Below, piece after piece: positions 16,916 to 24,180 of a stretch of DNA of 39,966 bases. The stretch spans positions 1 through 39,966 of the forward strand of contig JBEBWZ010000016.1 of assembly GCA_040391865.1 (NCBI GenBank), written 5' to 3'. The DNA comes from Solimonas sp040391865 (lineage in GTDB: Bacteria > Pseudomonadota > Gammaproteobacteria > Nevskiales > Nevskiaceae). The notes beneath the pieces were generated by a model. The model saw only the letters and a program-made list of their open reading frames with translations, ran no database searches and was not told where the DNA came from. Position 1 is the stretch's first letter. Each line of letters begins with the position of its first letter. The translations under genes and the position numbers were made by a program.

Positions 16916-17593
16916 GTGGCGGACGTCTTGAATCAGGCAGAACAGCTGTCGCAACCCGCCTCCGGCGCGACACCCGGCCGCAAGGCCGTGATCTCGCGTG
17001 AGGACCTGATTGCAGCCGCTGTGAAGCTGGTGGGGCCGAAACGTAGCGTATCGACGTTAAGCCTGCGTGAAGTCGCCCGTGAGGCCGGCATTGCGCCCAA
17101 CAGCTTCTATCGCCATTTCCGCGATATGGACGAGTTGGCGGTAGCGCTGATCGACCAGGCCGGGCGCTCGCTGCGCAAGATCGTCGGTGAAGCTCGCCGT
17201 CGCGCCACTCCCGACCGCAGCGTGGTGCGCACCTCTGTCGAAACCTTCATGGAACAGCTCAGCGCGGACGAAAAGCTGCTGCATATCCTGTTGCGCGAAG
17301 GCACTGTCGGCTCGGACGCGTTCAAGCAGGCCGTCGAACGTGAACTGAGCTTTTTCGAAGAGGAGCTGTGCGCGGATTTGGTCCGCCTGGCACAGGCCAA
17401 CAACACTGACATCTACGAACCGGCGATGGTGGCCAAAGCCATTACCCGGCTGATCTTCACGCTGGGCGGCACTGCCATGGATCTGCCGCGCGAACGGCAT
17501 GGCGAGGTAATCGAAGAGATGGTGGTGATGTTGCGGATGATCGTGACCGGGGCACAGATCCTGGCCGTCAGCCCTGACAGTGCCCGCGTCTGA
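16916..17593 (+). CDS. fabR: TetR family repressor, FabR/DesT-like
   Basis: 225 residues if the GTG at 16916 is the start; TTG at 16928 is the alternative. Earlier in-frame starts (from 16790) would run through the operon's promoter. The helix-turn-helix (residues 49-68, SLREVAREAGIAPNSFYRHF) and the following RTSVETFMEQL, LLHILLREGTVGSDAF and AVERELSFFEEEL are very close to what I recall of E. coli FabR. FabR and DesT sense the acyl-CoA/acyl-ACP pool and repress unsaturated fatty acid genes. The divergent reductase-desaturase operon and shared operator candidate support that role. The symbol reflects sequence; by gene order desT would fit equally. Confidence 0.88.
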   Translation: MADVLNQAEQLSQPASGATPGRKAVISREDLIAAAVKLVGPKRSVSTLSLREVAREAGIAPNSFYRHFRDMDELAVALIDQAGRSLRKIVGEARRRATPDRSVVRTSVETFMEQLSADEKLLHILLREGTVGSDAFKQAVERELSFFEEELCADLVRLAQANNTDIYEPAMVAKAITRLIFTLGGTAMDLPRERHGEVIEEMVVMLRMIVTGAQILAVSPDSARV

Positions 17594-17626
17594 CGGTTAC
17601 CCACGCTGGCGGCTCTCGCGCCTAGG

Positions 17627-17644
17627 CGCTGGCTTCATCCAGCG
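17627..17644. terminator. Hairpin between convergent fabR-like and BON genes
   Basis: CGCTGG (17627-17632) and CCAGCG (17639-17644) form a perfect six-base stem with a six-base loop, 34 bp after the regulator's stop. No T-run follows, so it is a weak terminator candidate. Confidence 0.35.
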
Positions 17645-17695
17645 GAGACCGGCGGGACACGACACGGCGTTTCATGTCGAGCACCAACGACCTGC

Positions 17696-18178
17696 TCAGA
17701 TCGACAGGCGACGCCACATCGCTTCGATTTCGCGCGCAGCATCATCCTCGCTCACCACCAAGCGACTGTTGATGCGTTTGACGCCGGCAACCCTGCTGGC
17801 GACTTCGACCGCATGGCGCGCCTGACCGGCATACGCAACCGCTCCACTCAAGGTGACCTGCGCATCCTGGGTTTCGACCAGAATCGATGAGGTCTGCAAC
17901 TCCGGCGATGCCAACAGCTCGGATTTCACCGCGCGGGTGATACGGCTATCGGTGCTCGCTGCAGCAGAGCCGCGACTCACCAGGAACGGCCAGACCGGCA
18001 ACTCCGCGGACCTGTCGCTCTCGCTTTCCCGCAACTCCGAACCCGCCAAAGCAAGCGTCGTGGCCACCCCCTCATGCGCCACCGCCGATTCCGGCGCGGC
18101 ACTGACGTAACCCATCGCGAATGCCAACACCATCAAACCCGCAAATCCCCGGCATGCCGCCACCCTGCTGATTTCCAT
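17696..18178 (-). CDS. BON domain periplasmic protein
   Basis: 160 residues from the ATG at 18178, preceded by GGGAG. The frame runs 37 codons further upstream but those residues would precede the signal peptide. Residues 1-28 form a signal peptide ending SAA. A spacer follows, then one BON domain at about 75-142 (RITRAVKSELLASPELQTSSILVETQDAQVTLSGAV ... AGVKRINSRLVV). BON domains bind phospholipid and help with envelope stress. It has one copy, while OsmY-type proteins have two. Convergent with the fabR-like gene. Confidence 0.87.
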   Translation of the reverse strand: MEISRVAACRGFAGLMVLAFAMGYVSAAPESAVAHEGVATTLALAGSELRESESDRSAELPVWPFLVSRGSAAASTDSRITRAVKSELLASPELQTSSILVETQDAQVTLSGAVAYAGQARHAVEVASRVAGVKRINSRLVVSEDDAAREIEAMWRRLSI

Positions 18179-18365
18179 ATCGCTGCTCCCGTGAACCGTC
18201 CTGTGCTCACGCCGCTGCACGAATCGCCAGCAAGCATCCGGAGATTCATCGCCCGGAAAACGCATCGCATCCAGCGTGGAGCACGCCACCGATAGGCAGG
18301 CTAAGCCCGTCTAACTGACTCGCCGCTGAAGCGACACCCCCATTTTTGCCGAATAGACTGGGACG

Positions 18366-18671
18366 ATGATCCATGCCTTGAAGCAGCGTTGGGACCAGCT
18401 TCGCAGCGGCCAACCTGGCGCACGCTTTGAACGCTATTTCCATTGGCGGCAGCAGCGCCGCCGTAGCCATCTGCTGCGCACTGTCCTGCTGATCACCGGC
18501 GGCGCGCTGATATTCCTCGGCGTGCTGCTGATGCCGGCCCCCGGGCCCGGCATGCTGATCGTGCTGATCGGGGCCGGTCTGCTGGCGGAGGAATCGGTCA
18601 AGGCCGCCCGGTGGTTCGATCGATTCGAGATCTGTGCCCGAGCACTGCTGCAGAAACTGCGACAACGCTGA
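18366..18671 (+). CDS. Small PGPGW-type transmembrane protein
   Basis: 101 residues. A basic N-terminus (HWRQQRRRSHLLR) is followed by a hydrophobic segment (36-56), the PGPG motif (59-62) and a second short segment (63-74, MLIVLIGAGLLA). This is the layout of the PGPGW putative transmembrane family. The tail is amphipathic and basic. It is an inner-membrane protein of unknown function. The next gene on the same strand starts 81 bp later. Confidence 0.75.
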   Translation: MIHALKQRWDQLRSGQPGARFERYFHWRQQRRRSHLLRTVLLITGGALIFLGVLLMPAPGPGMLIVLIGAGLLAEESVKAARWFDRFEICARALLQKLRQR

Positions 18672-18752
18672 CGGCGGAACCGCCGTCGCAAGGGATGGTC
18701 GAAATCCTGCAGCCACTCCTGGATGAGCCCCGCGTCGGCATGGAGGTGTGAC

Positions 18753-19169
18753 ATGGCCAATGTAACGAATTCCAGCCTCACTGAGCTGTATGAAAACGGC
18801 TCGGATATGGGGGTTTTCTATCCCGTCCATCATGTGTTCGTGGCGTTTCCAGGTGCTGCCGACGCACAAGCAGCGCGCGAGGCCCTGCTGCTGCAGGGCT
18901 TTCCACCGGAAGAGTGCCGCCTGTTCAGCGATCGCGAGGTTGCCGCTGCGGCCCAGCGTGGCCTCGACTCCGCACCGTTCTGGGCGGCAACGGGCGCCTC
19001 CTGGAAAGATGTCGATCTACAGCATCGCCTCGCGCTGGACGGCTGCCACTTCCTGCTGGTCAAGGCGGCAACCGACGCCGCCACCGAAGCGGTGATGCGC
19101 TCTGCGCATGCCAGCCATTTCCGCGTTGCGCAGAAATATCACCGCCTGGTGATTGAACGACTGCACTAG
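18753..19169 (+). CDS. Hypothetical cytoplasmic protein
   Basis: 138 residues. The ATG at 18753 has a GGAGG site (18742-18746) six bases before it; an earlier in-frame start lacks one. The sequence alternates strand and helix: VFVAFPGAADAQAAREALLLQGFPPEECRLFSD, later HFLLVKAATDAATEAVMRSAHASHFRVAQKYHRLVIERL. This suggests a ferredoxin-like alpha/beta fold of the general-stress-protein 17M or ACT kind. I do not recognise a specific family. It has no signal peptide and no membrane segment. It may be co-transcribed with the PGPGW gene. Confidence 0.65.
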   Translation: MANVTNSSLTELYENGSDMGVFYPVHHVFVAFPGAADAQAAREALLLQGFPPEECRLFSDREVAAAAQRGLDSAPFWAATGASWKDVDLQHRLALDGCHFLLVKAATDAATEAVMRSAHASHFRVAQKYHRLVIERLH

Positions 19170-19177
19170 TCCCTCGC

Positions 19178-19810
19178 TCAACGCTTCAGCTGGTCACCGA
19201 AATAAGCGCGCAGCTTTTCGACCTTGGGCAGCGCGACATGCGCGATGTACGGCTCGCCCGGATGCAGGTCGGCATAGTTCTGGTGATAGGCCTCCGCCAC
19301 GAAGAACGCCTGCAGCGGTTCCAGTTGCGTGACGATCGGATGGCTGAACACCGCCGCTTCATCCAGTTGCCTGATGTACGCCTCGGCCAGCGCCTTCTGC
19401 GCTTCATCGAGGTAAAAGATCGCGGAGCGGTATTGCGTGCCGACATCATTGCCCTGGCGATTGAGTTGTGTCGGATCATGCGCCACCGAGAAGAAGATCT
19501 TCAGCAGCCGACCCAGCGTCACCCGCGATGCGTCATAGACGATCTGGATCACCTCGGCATGCTCGGTACGTCCGGTACAGACCGAACGGTAGTCCGCGGT
19601 CTCGGCGGAGCCCCCGGAATAGCCGGACACCACCTCCAGCACGCCATCGAGTTCGCGGTACACCGCTTCGACACACCAGAAACAGCCGCCCGCCAGCACC
19701 GCAAGCGAACGAGTCGGGGCACCGCTGAGCGGCGCGTCATAGGCCGGATCGGGAAATTCCCGTGGACTCACCCGCAGATTGCCGTTGCCGCCCAACAAGC
19801 TCCCAGCCAT
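19178..19810 (-). CDS. msrA: Peptide-methionine (S)-S-oxide reductase MsrA
   Basis: 210 residues. The catalytic motif GCFWC lies at 42-46 with nucleophile Cys43. Further family signatures are GYSGG, YRSVCTGRTEHAEVIQIVYD, FFSVAHDPTQLNRQGNDVGTQYRSAIFY and AEAYHQNYADLHP. It reduces methionine-S-sulfoxide in proteins or as free amino acid, using thioredoxin. The 210-residue form with an N-terminal extension is the E. coli-like type; no signal peptide is evident. GGAG precedes the ATG. It ends only 8 bp from a convergent gene. Confidence 0.97.
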   Translation of the reverse strand: MAGSLLGGNGNLRVSPREFPDPAYDAPLSGAPTRSLAVLAGGCFWCVEAVYRELDGVLEVVSGYSGGSAETADYRSVCTGRTEHAEVIQIVYDASRVTLGRLLKIFFSVAHDPTQLNRQGNDVGTQYRSAIFYLDEAQKALAEAYIRQLDEAAVFSHPIVTQLEPLQAFFVAEAYHQNYADLHPGEPYIAHVALPKVEKLRAYFGDQLKR

Positions 19811-19944
19811 GACGCTTCTCCGATGAAAACCTGCCGATCCGTTGCGCTATTGCCGTAGACCCATGCCAGGACGACCCGGTTCCTGGCCGCGCAGCGGCGA
19901 CGAGTCGGGTAGCCTACCGTGGCTTTCAGACAAAAGTGACACCG

Positions 19945-20358
19945 ATGCTGCAAATCACCAACACCCTGGCCATCCCGCTCACCGAGATCGAGATCCACCC
20001 GATCCGCGCACAGGGCGCTGGCGGCCAGAACATTCACAAGACTGCCAGCGCCGTGCACCTGCGCTTCGATGTGCCGGCCTCTTCCCTGCCGGACGCCTGC
20101 AAGGAGCGCTTGCTGCGCAACAGCGATCAGCGCACCACGCGCGAAGGCGTGGTCGTGATCAAGGCGCAGGAGCACCGCAGCCTCGAACAGAATCGCGACG
20201 CCGCGTTGCTGCGACTGGCAGACCTGGTGAAGCAGGCGGCCATCGTCCCGCGCGTGCGCAAACCGACCCGCCCTACCCGCAGCTCCAAACTCAAACGTCT
20301 CGACAGCAAAGCCCGCCGCGGCAACGTCAAACGTCTGCGCGGCAGTATCGACGATTGA
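19945..20358 (+). CDS. arfB: Alternative ribosome-rescue factor ArfB (peptidyl-tRNA hydrolase YaeJ)
   Basis: 137 residues from the ATG at 19945, matching the usual ArfB start (MLQITNTLAIPLTEIEI); a GTG three codons earlier is possible. The GGQ catalytic motif lies at 26-28 within RAQGAGGQNIHKTASAVHLRFD, as in release-factor domain 3. The basic C-terminal tail (KPTRPTRSSKLKRLDSKARRGNVKRL) is the part that enters the empty mRNA channel. It hydrolyses peptidyl-tRNA on stalled ribosomes. The next gene starts 8 bp after its stop. Confidence 0.96.
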   Translation: MLQITNTLAIPLTEIEIHPIRAQGAGGQNIHKTASAVHLRFDVPASSLPDACKERLLRNSDQRTTREGVVVIKAQEHRSLEQNRDAALLRLADLVKQAAIVPRVRKPTRPTRSSKLKRLDSKARRGNVKRLRGSIDD

Positions 20359-20365
20359 TGCCGCG

Positions 20366-21415
20366 ATGAGTGACGGGCGGCTGTTCACGCTGGCGGGCTA
20401 CCGCAAGCCCTTGGAAGACAGCGACTGTGCCGGCCCGGAACATGGCTGGACTGCGGCACACCTGTCTGTCGGCGATGACTTCCTGCCCTGCTATCGCAAG
20501 ACCGACTCCTGGGGCGAGTTCGTGTTCGATCACAGTCTCGCGCATGCCTATGCCCAGCATGGCCTGCCCTACTATCCGAAACTGGTGTCCTGCGTACCGT
20601 TCACACCGGTACCGGGCCCGCGATTGCTTGCTGGGGATGCGACGGCGCAACGCGCGCTGGCACAGCGGATGCTGGAGCAGGCAACGGTACATCGGGATTC
20701 CAGCGCACACATCCTGTTCATGCTGGAGCCGGAGGCGGCCCTGCTGCAGGCTGATGGCTGGCTGCGCCGCGAGCAACTGCGCTATGTCTGGCACGATCGC
20801 AGGTTCGGGGACTTCGACGGCTTTCTCGCGCAACTGTCGGCGAAGAAGCGCAAGAACATCCGCCGCGAACGGCGCCTGATCACGGAAGCGGACTTCACGA
20901 TCACCTGGTGCCACGGTGGGGCGCTGTCCGCGGCGGAATGGGAGACGGTCTATCAGCTGTACGCGAGTACCTATCGGATGCGCGGGCGACCGCCGTATCT
21001 GACGCTGGCCTGCCTGCAGCAATGGGCGCAGAACTTTCCCGAGGCGATGCTGTTCTGCCTGGCACGGCGCCACGAACACATCGTCGCGATGGCGTTCTTT
21101 TTCCGCGACGGTCAGACCCTGTACGGACGCCACTGGGGCGCACAGCGCGATTACGACGCCCTGCACTTCGAGCTTTGCTACTACCAGGGCATCGATTACT
21201 GCCTGCGCGAAGGTCTGCATCACTTCGACGCGGGGGTGCAGGGTGATCACAAGCACGCACGCGGCTTTGATGCCGAGTGCAGCGTGTCACTGCACTGGTT
21301 TGCCCATCGTGGATTTCACGATGCCATCGGCGACTGGTTTGCGCAGGAGCGCGCAGCACTGGCGTGCGAGCGTGCGATGCTCGACGAACACTCGGCGTTC
21401 CGTCGCGACGAGTGA
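20366..21415 (+). CDS. FemAB-like / GNAT-fold acyltransferase (peptidogalycan biosynthesis family)
   Basis: 349 residues. Family-typical stretches are SWGEFVFDHSLAHAYAQHGLPYYPKLVSCVPFTPVPGPRLL, the basic KKRKNIRRERR, and toward the C-terminus GRHWGAQRDYDALHFELCYYQGIDYCLREGLHHFDAGVQGDHKHARGF. These match the Pfam FemAB_like (DUF482) family, thought to transfer acyl or aminoacyl groups; the actual substrate is unknown. The protein begins a few residues before the conserved core and seems to lack about 20-30 residues that I recall at the N-terminus of relatives; no upstream start codon in frame restores them. It follows arfB by 7 bp with no clear ribosome-binding site, suggesting coupling. Confidence 0.85.
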   Translation: MSDGRLFTLAGYRKPLEDSDCAGPEHGWTAAHLSVGDDFLPCYRKTDSWGEFVFDHSLAHAYAQHGLPYYPKLVSCVPFTPVPGPRLLAGDATAQRALAQRMLEQATVHRDSSAHILFMLEPEAALLQADGWLRREQLRYVWHDRRFGDFDGFLAQLSAKKRKNIRRERRLITEADFTITWCHGGALSAAEWETVYQLYASTYRMRGRPPYLTLACLQQWAQNFPEAMLFCLARRHEHIVAMAFFFRDGQTLYGRHWGAQRDYDALHFELCYYQGIDYCLREGLHHFDAGVQGDHKHARGFDAECSVSLHWFAHRGFHDAIGDWFAQERAALACERAMLDEHSAFRRDE

Positions 21416-21428
21416 GGTTGCCACCGCG

Positions 21429-22388
21429 CTACCAGCGCAGCAGGATCGTGCCCCAGGTCATGCCGCCGCCCACGCCCTGCAACATCACCAGCTGCCCGGG
21501 CTGCACCCGCTGGTCACGCACCGCGGCGTCCAGCGCCAGCGGCACCGATGCCGCGGAGGTATTACCGTGACGCGCCACCGTGGTCACCACGCGCTCGCGC
21601 GGCATGCCGACGCGCTCGGCAATGGCGTTGATGATGCGCATGTTTGCCTGATGCGGAATGAACCAGTCGAGATCGGCACCGGTGTAGCCGTTGTGCTCCA
21701 GCGCTTCGCGCGCACATTCATCGAGCACCCGCACCGCGAGCTTGAACACGGCCTGACCATCCATTTCCAGGAACGGATTGCCGCGCAGCTTGCCTTCAGA
21801 AATGCCGCCGGTGACGCGCAGGATATGTCCGTAGCTGCCATCCGCATGCAGATGGCTGGAGAGAATGCCCGGCTGCTCCGACTGCTTCAGCACCACCGCG
21901 CCGGCACCATCGCCGAACAGGACACAGGTGCGTCGATCGTTCCAGTCCAGCAGACGCGAGAACACTTCCGCACCGACCACGAGCGCACAACGGTGCTGGC
22001 CGCTGGCGATGAAACGATCTGCCGTCGCCACCGCATAGATGAAGCCGGTACACACCGCCTGCACGTCGAACGCAGCGCCGCGCTTGATGCCCAGCTTGGC
22101 CTGCAGAAGGCAGGCCGTGGACGGAAACACCATGTCAGGCGTGGTGGTCGCCACCACGATCAGATCGATGTCCTCGGGACCGACGCCGGCCGCATCCATG
22201 GCCTGGCGCGCGGCCTTCAGCGCCAGATCACTGGTCAGTTCATCGTCGGCAGCAACGTGCCGCGCTTCGATGCCGGTACGCGAAACGATCCATTCGTCCG
22301 TGGTTTCAATGCGCGCTTCCAGCTCGCGATTGGTAACGATGCGCTCGGGAAGATAACTGCCGGTACCAACGATTTTTGAATAGAGCAT
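21429..22388 (-). CDS. fabH: Beta-ketoacyl-ACP synthase III
   Basis: 319 residues from the ATG at 22388 (MLYSKIVGTGSYLPERIV is the usual start; an earlier start adds five residues). The catalytic triad is Cys113 (QAVCTGF), His246 (IPHQANMRI) and Asn276 (GNTSAAS), matching the E. coli enzyme within two positions. It condenses acetyl-CoA with malonyl-ACP to begin fatty acid synthesis in the cytoplasm. It lies alone, away from a fab cluster, downstream of slyX's opposite flank; slyX follows on its upstream side on the same strand. GAGG precedes the start. Confidence 0.96.
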   Translation of the reverse strand: MLYSKIVGTGSYLPERIVTNRELEARIETTDEWIVSRTGIEARHVAADDELTSDLALKAARQAMDAAGVGPEDIDLIVVATTTPDMVFPSTACLLQAKLGIKRGAAFDVQAVCTGFIYAVATADRFIASGQHRCALVVGAEVFSRLLDWNDRRTCVLFGDGAGAVVLKQSEQPGILSSHLHADGSYGHILRVTGGISEGKLRGNPFLEMDGQAVFKLAVRVLDECAREALEHNGYTGADLDWFIPHQANMRIINAIAERVGMPRERVVTTVARHGNTSAASVPLALDAAVRDQRVQPGQLVMLQGVGGGMTWGTILLRW

Positions 22389-22428
22389 GGCGGACCTCAG
22401 CACGCATGAATCGCTGCCGGGCAGGAGT

Positions 22429-22436
22429 GGGGGGGG
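22429..22436. repeat. Eight-G homopolymer tract upstream of fabH
   Basis: Eight G residues in a row between slyX's stop and the fabH start (41 bp before it). Such tracts can vary in length by slippage; here the position in the leader could affect fabH expression. Confidence 0.6.
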
Positions 22437-22445
22437 AGTACGGAA

Positions 22446-22658
22446 TCAGTAGTGCGGCGGCACTTCGTCGGCGAGGCTGCCTTTGAAAGCGCCCTCGCCT
22501 TCGCCCATCTTGGACAGACGCTCGATCATCTGCCGGCAGGTCAGCTGCAGGTTTTCCAGCTGCAACTGCTGCCGCGTGACCACGTCATTGAGCACCCGCA
22601 AAGTCTCTTCCTGGTAGGCCAGTTTGGTTTCCAGATCGATCAGGCGGTCTTCGTCCAT
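22446..22658 (-). CDS. slyX: SlyX family protein
   Basis: 70 residues, the usual length. MDEDRLIDLETKLAYQEETLRVLNDVVTRQQLQLENLQ is a continuous coiled coil, and the protein ends with the conserved LADEVPPHY. It is a small cytoplasmic protein of unknown function, common in gammaproteobacteria. It lies 57 bp upstream of fabH on the same strand and downstream of a strong terminator. Confidence 0.95.
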   Translation of the reverse strand: MDEDRLIDLETKLAYQEETLRVLNDVVTRQQLQLENLQLTCRQMIERLSKMGEGEGAFKGSLADEVPPHY

Positions 22659-22707
22659 CGCGGTGACTCGTACAAGCGGAGGCGAAGCTTACAGCGCGCA
22701 AACACAA

Positions 22708-22739
22708 AGCGGATAGATACGCTGCCGTATCTATCCGCT
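22708..22739 (-). terminator. Rho-independent terminator of the glycine-zipper gene
   Basis: Perfect 14-base arms AGCGGATAGATACG (22708-22721) and CGTATCTATCCGCT (22726-22739) with a four-base CTGC loop. On the minus strand it is followed by TTGTGTTTG. It is 35 bp after the glycine-zipper stop and 49 bp before slyX begins, so it should insulate the two. Confidence 0.85.
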
Positions 22740-22774
22740 GGATGCCGCGACTGCTTGAACCGCTGCTGCGTCGA

Positions 22775-23224
22775 TCAGTGTCGGCGGGAGTCGCGGCGAT
22801 CGTGATGGTGACGGTCACGTCCCTGATGGCCGCGACGATCGTAGCGATGATCGTGCCCGTGCCCGTGGCGGTGCGGCTTTTCATAGACCACATGACGCGG
22901 CGGCGTGTGATAGACCACGCGCGGTGCCGGCGGATAGTAGTGAACCACCCGCGGCGGCGGCGCGTAATGAACGACGCGCGGCTGCGGGTAGTAGTGCGTC
23001 GGACGATCATAGCCATGGCTGTCGGTGGCGAGCACCGCGCCGGTCGCCGCACCCAGCAGCATGCCCACGACGGCACCTTCGTCACCGCCCAACTGGTGAC
23101 CGACCACCGCGCCCGCGGCACCACCCAAAAACGCGCCGGCAACCTGACCGCGCTCTGCCGCAAATGTCGGCGCGGCAGCACCGGCCAGCAGCGTCGCTGT
23201 CAGCAGCAGGAAGATCCGTTTCAT
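22775..23224 (-). CDS. Glycine-zipper envelope protein with PRVV repeats and His-rich tail
   Basis: 149 residues. The signal peptide is residues 1-23 (ending FAA). Residues 27-66 form a glycine zipper (GAFLGGAAGAVVGHQLGGDEGAVVGMLLGAATGAV), typical of outer-membrane-associated 2TM proteins. Residues 80-114 contain repeated PRVV(H/Y) units spaced nine to ten residues apart. Residues 118-149 are rich in His, Arg and Asp, with ten histidines. The tail may bind metal or nucleic acid (inference). Exact function is unknown. It has its own terminator and is divergent from the thioesterase. Confidence 0.82.
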   Translation of the reverse strand: MKRIFLLLTATLLAGAAAPTFAAERGQVAGAFLGGAAGAVVGHQLGGDEGAVVGMLLGAATGAVLATDSHGYDRPTHYYPQPRVVHYAPPPRVVHYYPPAPRVVYHTPPRHVVYEKPHRHGHGHDHRYDRRGHQGRDRHHHDRRDSRRH

Positions 23225-23278
23225 CGTTGGCTCTCTGAAGTCTGGACAAGACTGTCCGTGTGATGCCTCACATTAGGG

Positions 23279-23306
23279 TTCCGGAATGAACTGTTCCTGA
23301 ACGGAA
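23279..23306. promoter_or_regulatory. Compound inverted/direct repeat in the glycine-zipper/thioesterase divergent region
   Basis: The palindrome TTCCGGAA (23279-23286) is followed by two direct copies of TGAAC (23287-23291 and 23298-23302), exactly 11 bp apart. The second is framed by TTCC and GGAA (23294-23297, 23303-23306). Helical-turn spacing suits dimer binding. Possible operator; no cognate regulator is visible. Confidence 0.35.
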
Positions 23307-23322
23307 ATCACGACTCCCTGCG

Positions 23323-23339
23323 GACGCCGGACCGGCGTC
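23323..23339. promoter_or_regulatory. Perfect 8+1+8 palindrome upstream of the thioesterase gene
   Basis: GACGCCGG-A-CCGGCGTC, 40 bp before the thioesterase ATG. A loop of one base makes it an unlikely RNA hairpin as written, so a DNA-binding site is the better guess. Confidence 0.4.
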
Positions 23340-23379
23340 TGGGGTATGGTCGCGCGCACTTGTGATCGGGAGTTTCGCC

Positions 23380-24168
23380 ATGCTGTTTTCAGAAGTGCTG
23401 GCACAGTTGCGTCCGGAGGCGGATGGCTGGTCGGTGGAGGTCGGAGAAGACTGGCAGCAGGGTCGCACGATCTTCGGCGGCCTGCAGACCGCACTGGCCG
23501 TGCAGGCCCTGCGCACCCTGGTCCCCGACCTGCCGCTGCGCGTGGTACAGACCACCTTCATGGCGCCGGTCCCGGCCGGTCGCATCCGCCTGCAGGGTCG
23601 CGTGCTGCGCACCGGAAAATCCGCGGTGCACACCGAATGCCGGCTGCACGATGGCGATCAGACGCTGTGTCTGGTGGTCGCGATCTTCGGTGCCGGCCGC
23701 GAGTCGACGCTACGGATCGAGCCACGGCGCCCGGACGCTCCGGGAGCGGACGATCCGCAGCGCGAGCTGCCCTTCGTCCCCGGAATCACGCCGGCATTCA
23801 CCCGCCACTTCCAGTTCCGTTGGTGCGAAGGCGGCTTTCCGTACACCGGCGCGGCGCAGGCCGTCACCAAGATCCATGTACGGTTCCGTGAAGCGACGAC
23901 GGCAACGGATACACAGCTGATTGCGCTGGCCGACACCATTCCCAGTCCCGGCCTGTCAACCTTCAGGAAGCCGGTGATCGCCAGCTCCCTCACCTGGACA
24001 CTGGAGTTGCTGGATCTGGACACTCACTTCGCTGCGGATGCCTTCTGGCGCATGGACGCCGAAGTCACCGCCGCTGCCGACGGTTACCTGGCCCAGAGCG
24101 TGCAGCTGTGGAATCCCGCCGGACGCCTCGCCGCACTGAGCCGGCAGTCCGTCGTGGTATTCGGCTAG
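23380..24168 (+). CDS. Acyl-CoA thioesterase, double hot-dog (TesB-like) fold
   Basis: 262 residues from the ATG at 23380 with GGGAG upstream; a GTG six codons earlier is less likely. The protein has two hot-dog halves. The first has GRTIFGGLQTALAVQALRTLVPDLPLRVVQTTFMAPVPAGRI; the second carries the family-like SSLTWTLELLDL and AQSVQLWNPAGRLAALSRQSVVVF. It should hydrolyse acyl-CoA to free fatty acid and CoA in the cytoplasm. It fits the lipid theme of the window. Family assignment is good; chain-length preference is unknown. Confidence 0.88.
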   Translation: MLFSEVLAQLRPEADGWSVEVGEDWQQGRTIFGGLQTALAVQALRTLVPDLPLRVVQTTFMAPVPAGRIRLQGRVLRTGKSAVHTECRLHDGDQTLCLVVAIFGAGRESTLRIEPRRPDAPGADDPQRELPFVPGITPAFTRHFQFRWCEGGFPYTGAAQAVTKIHVRFREATTATDTQLIALADTIPSPGLSTFRKPVIASSLTWTLELLDLDTHFAADAFWRMDAEVTAAADGYLAQSVQLWNPAGRLAALSRQSVVVFG

Positions 24169-24180
24169 GGTCCGTCAACA

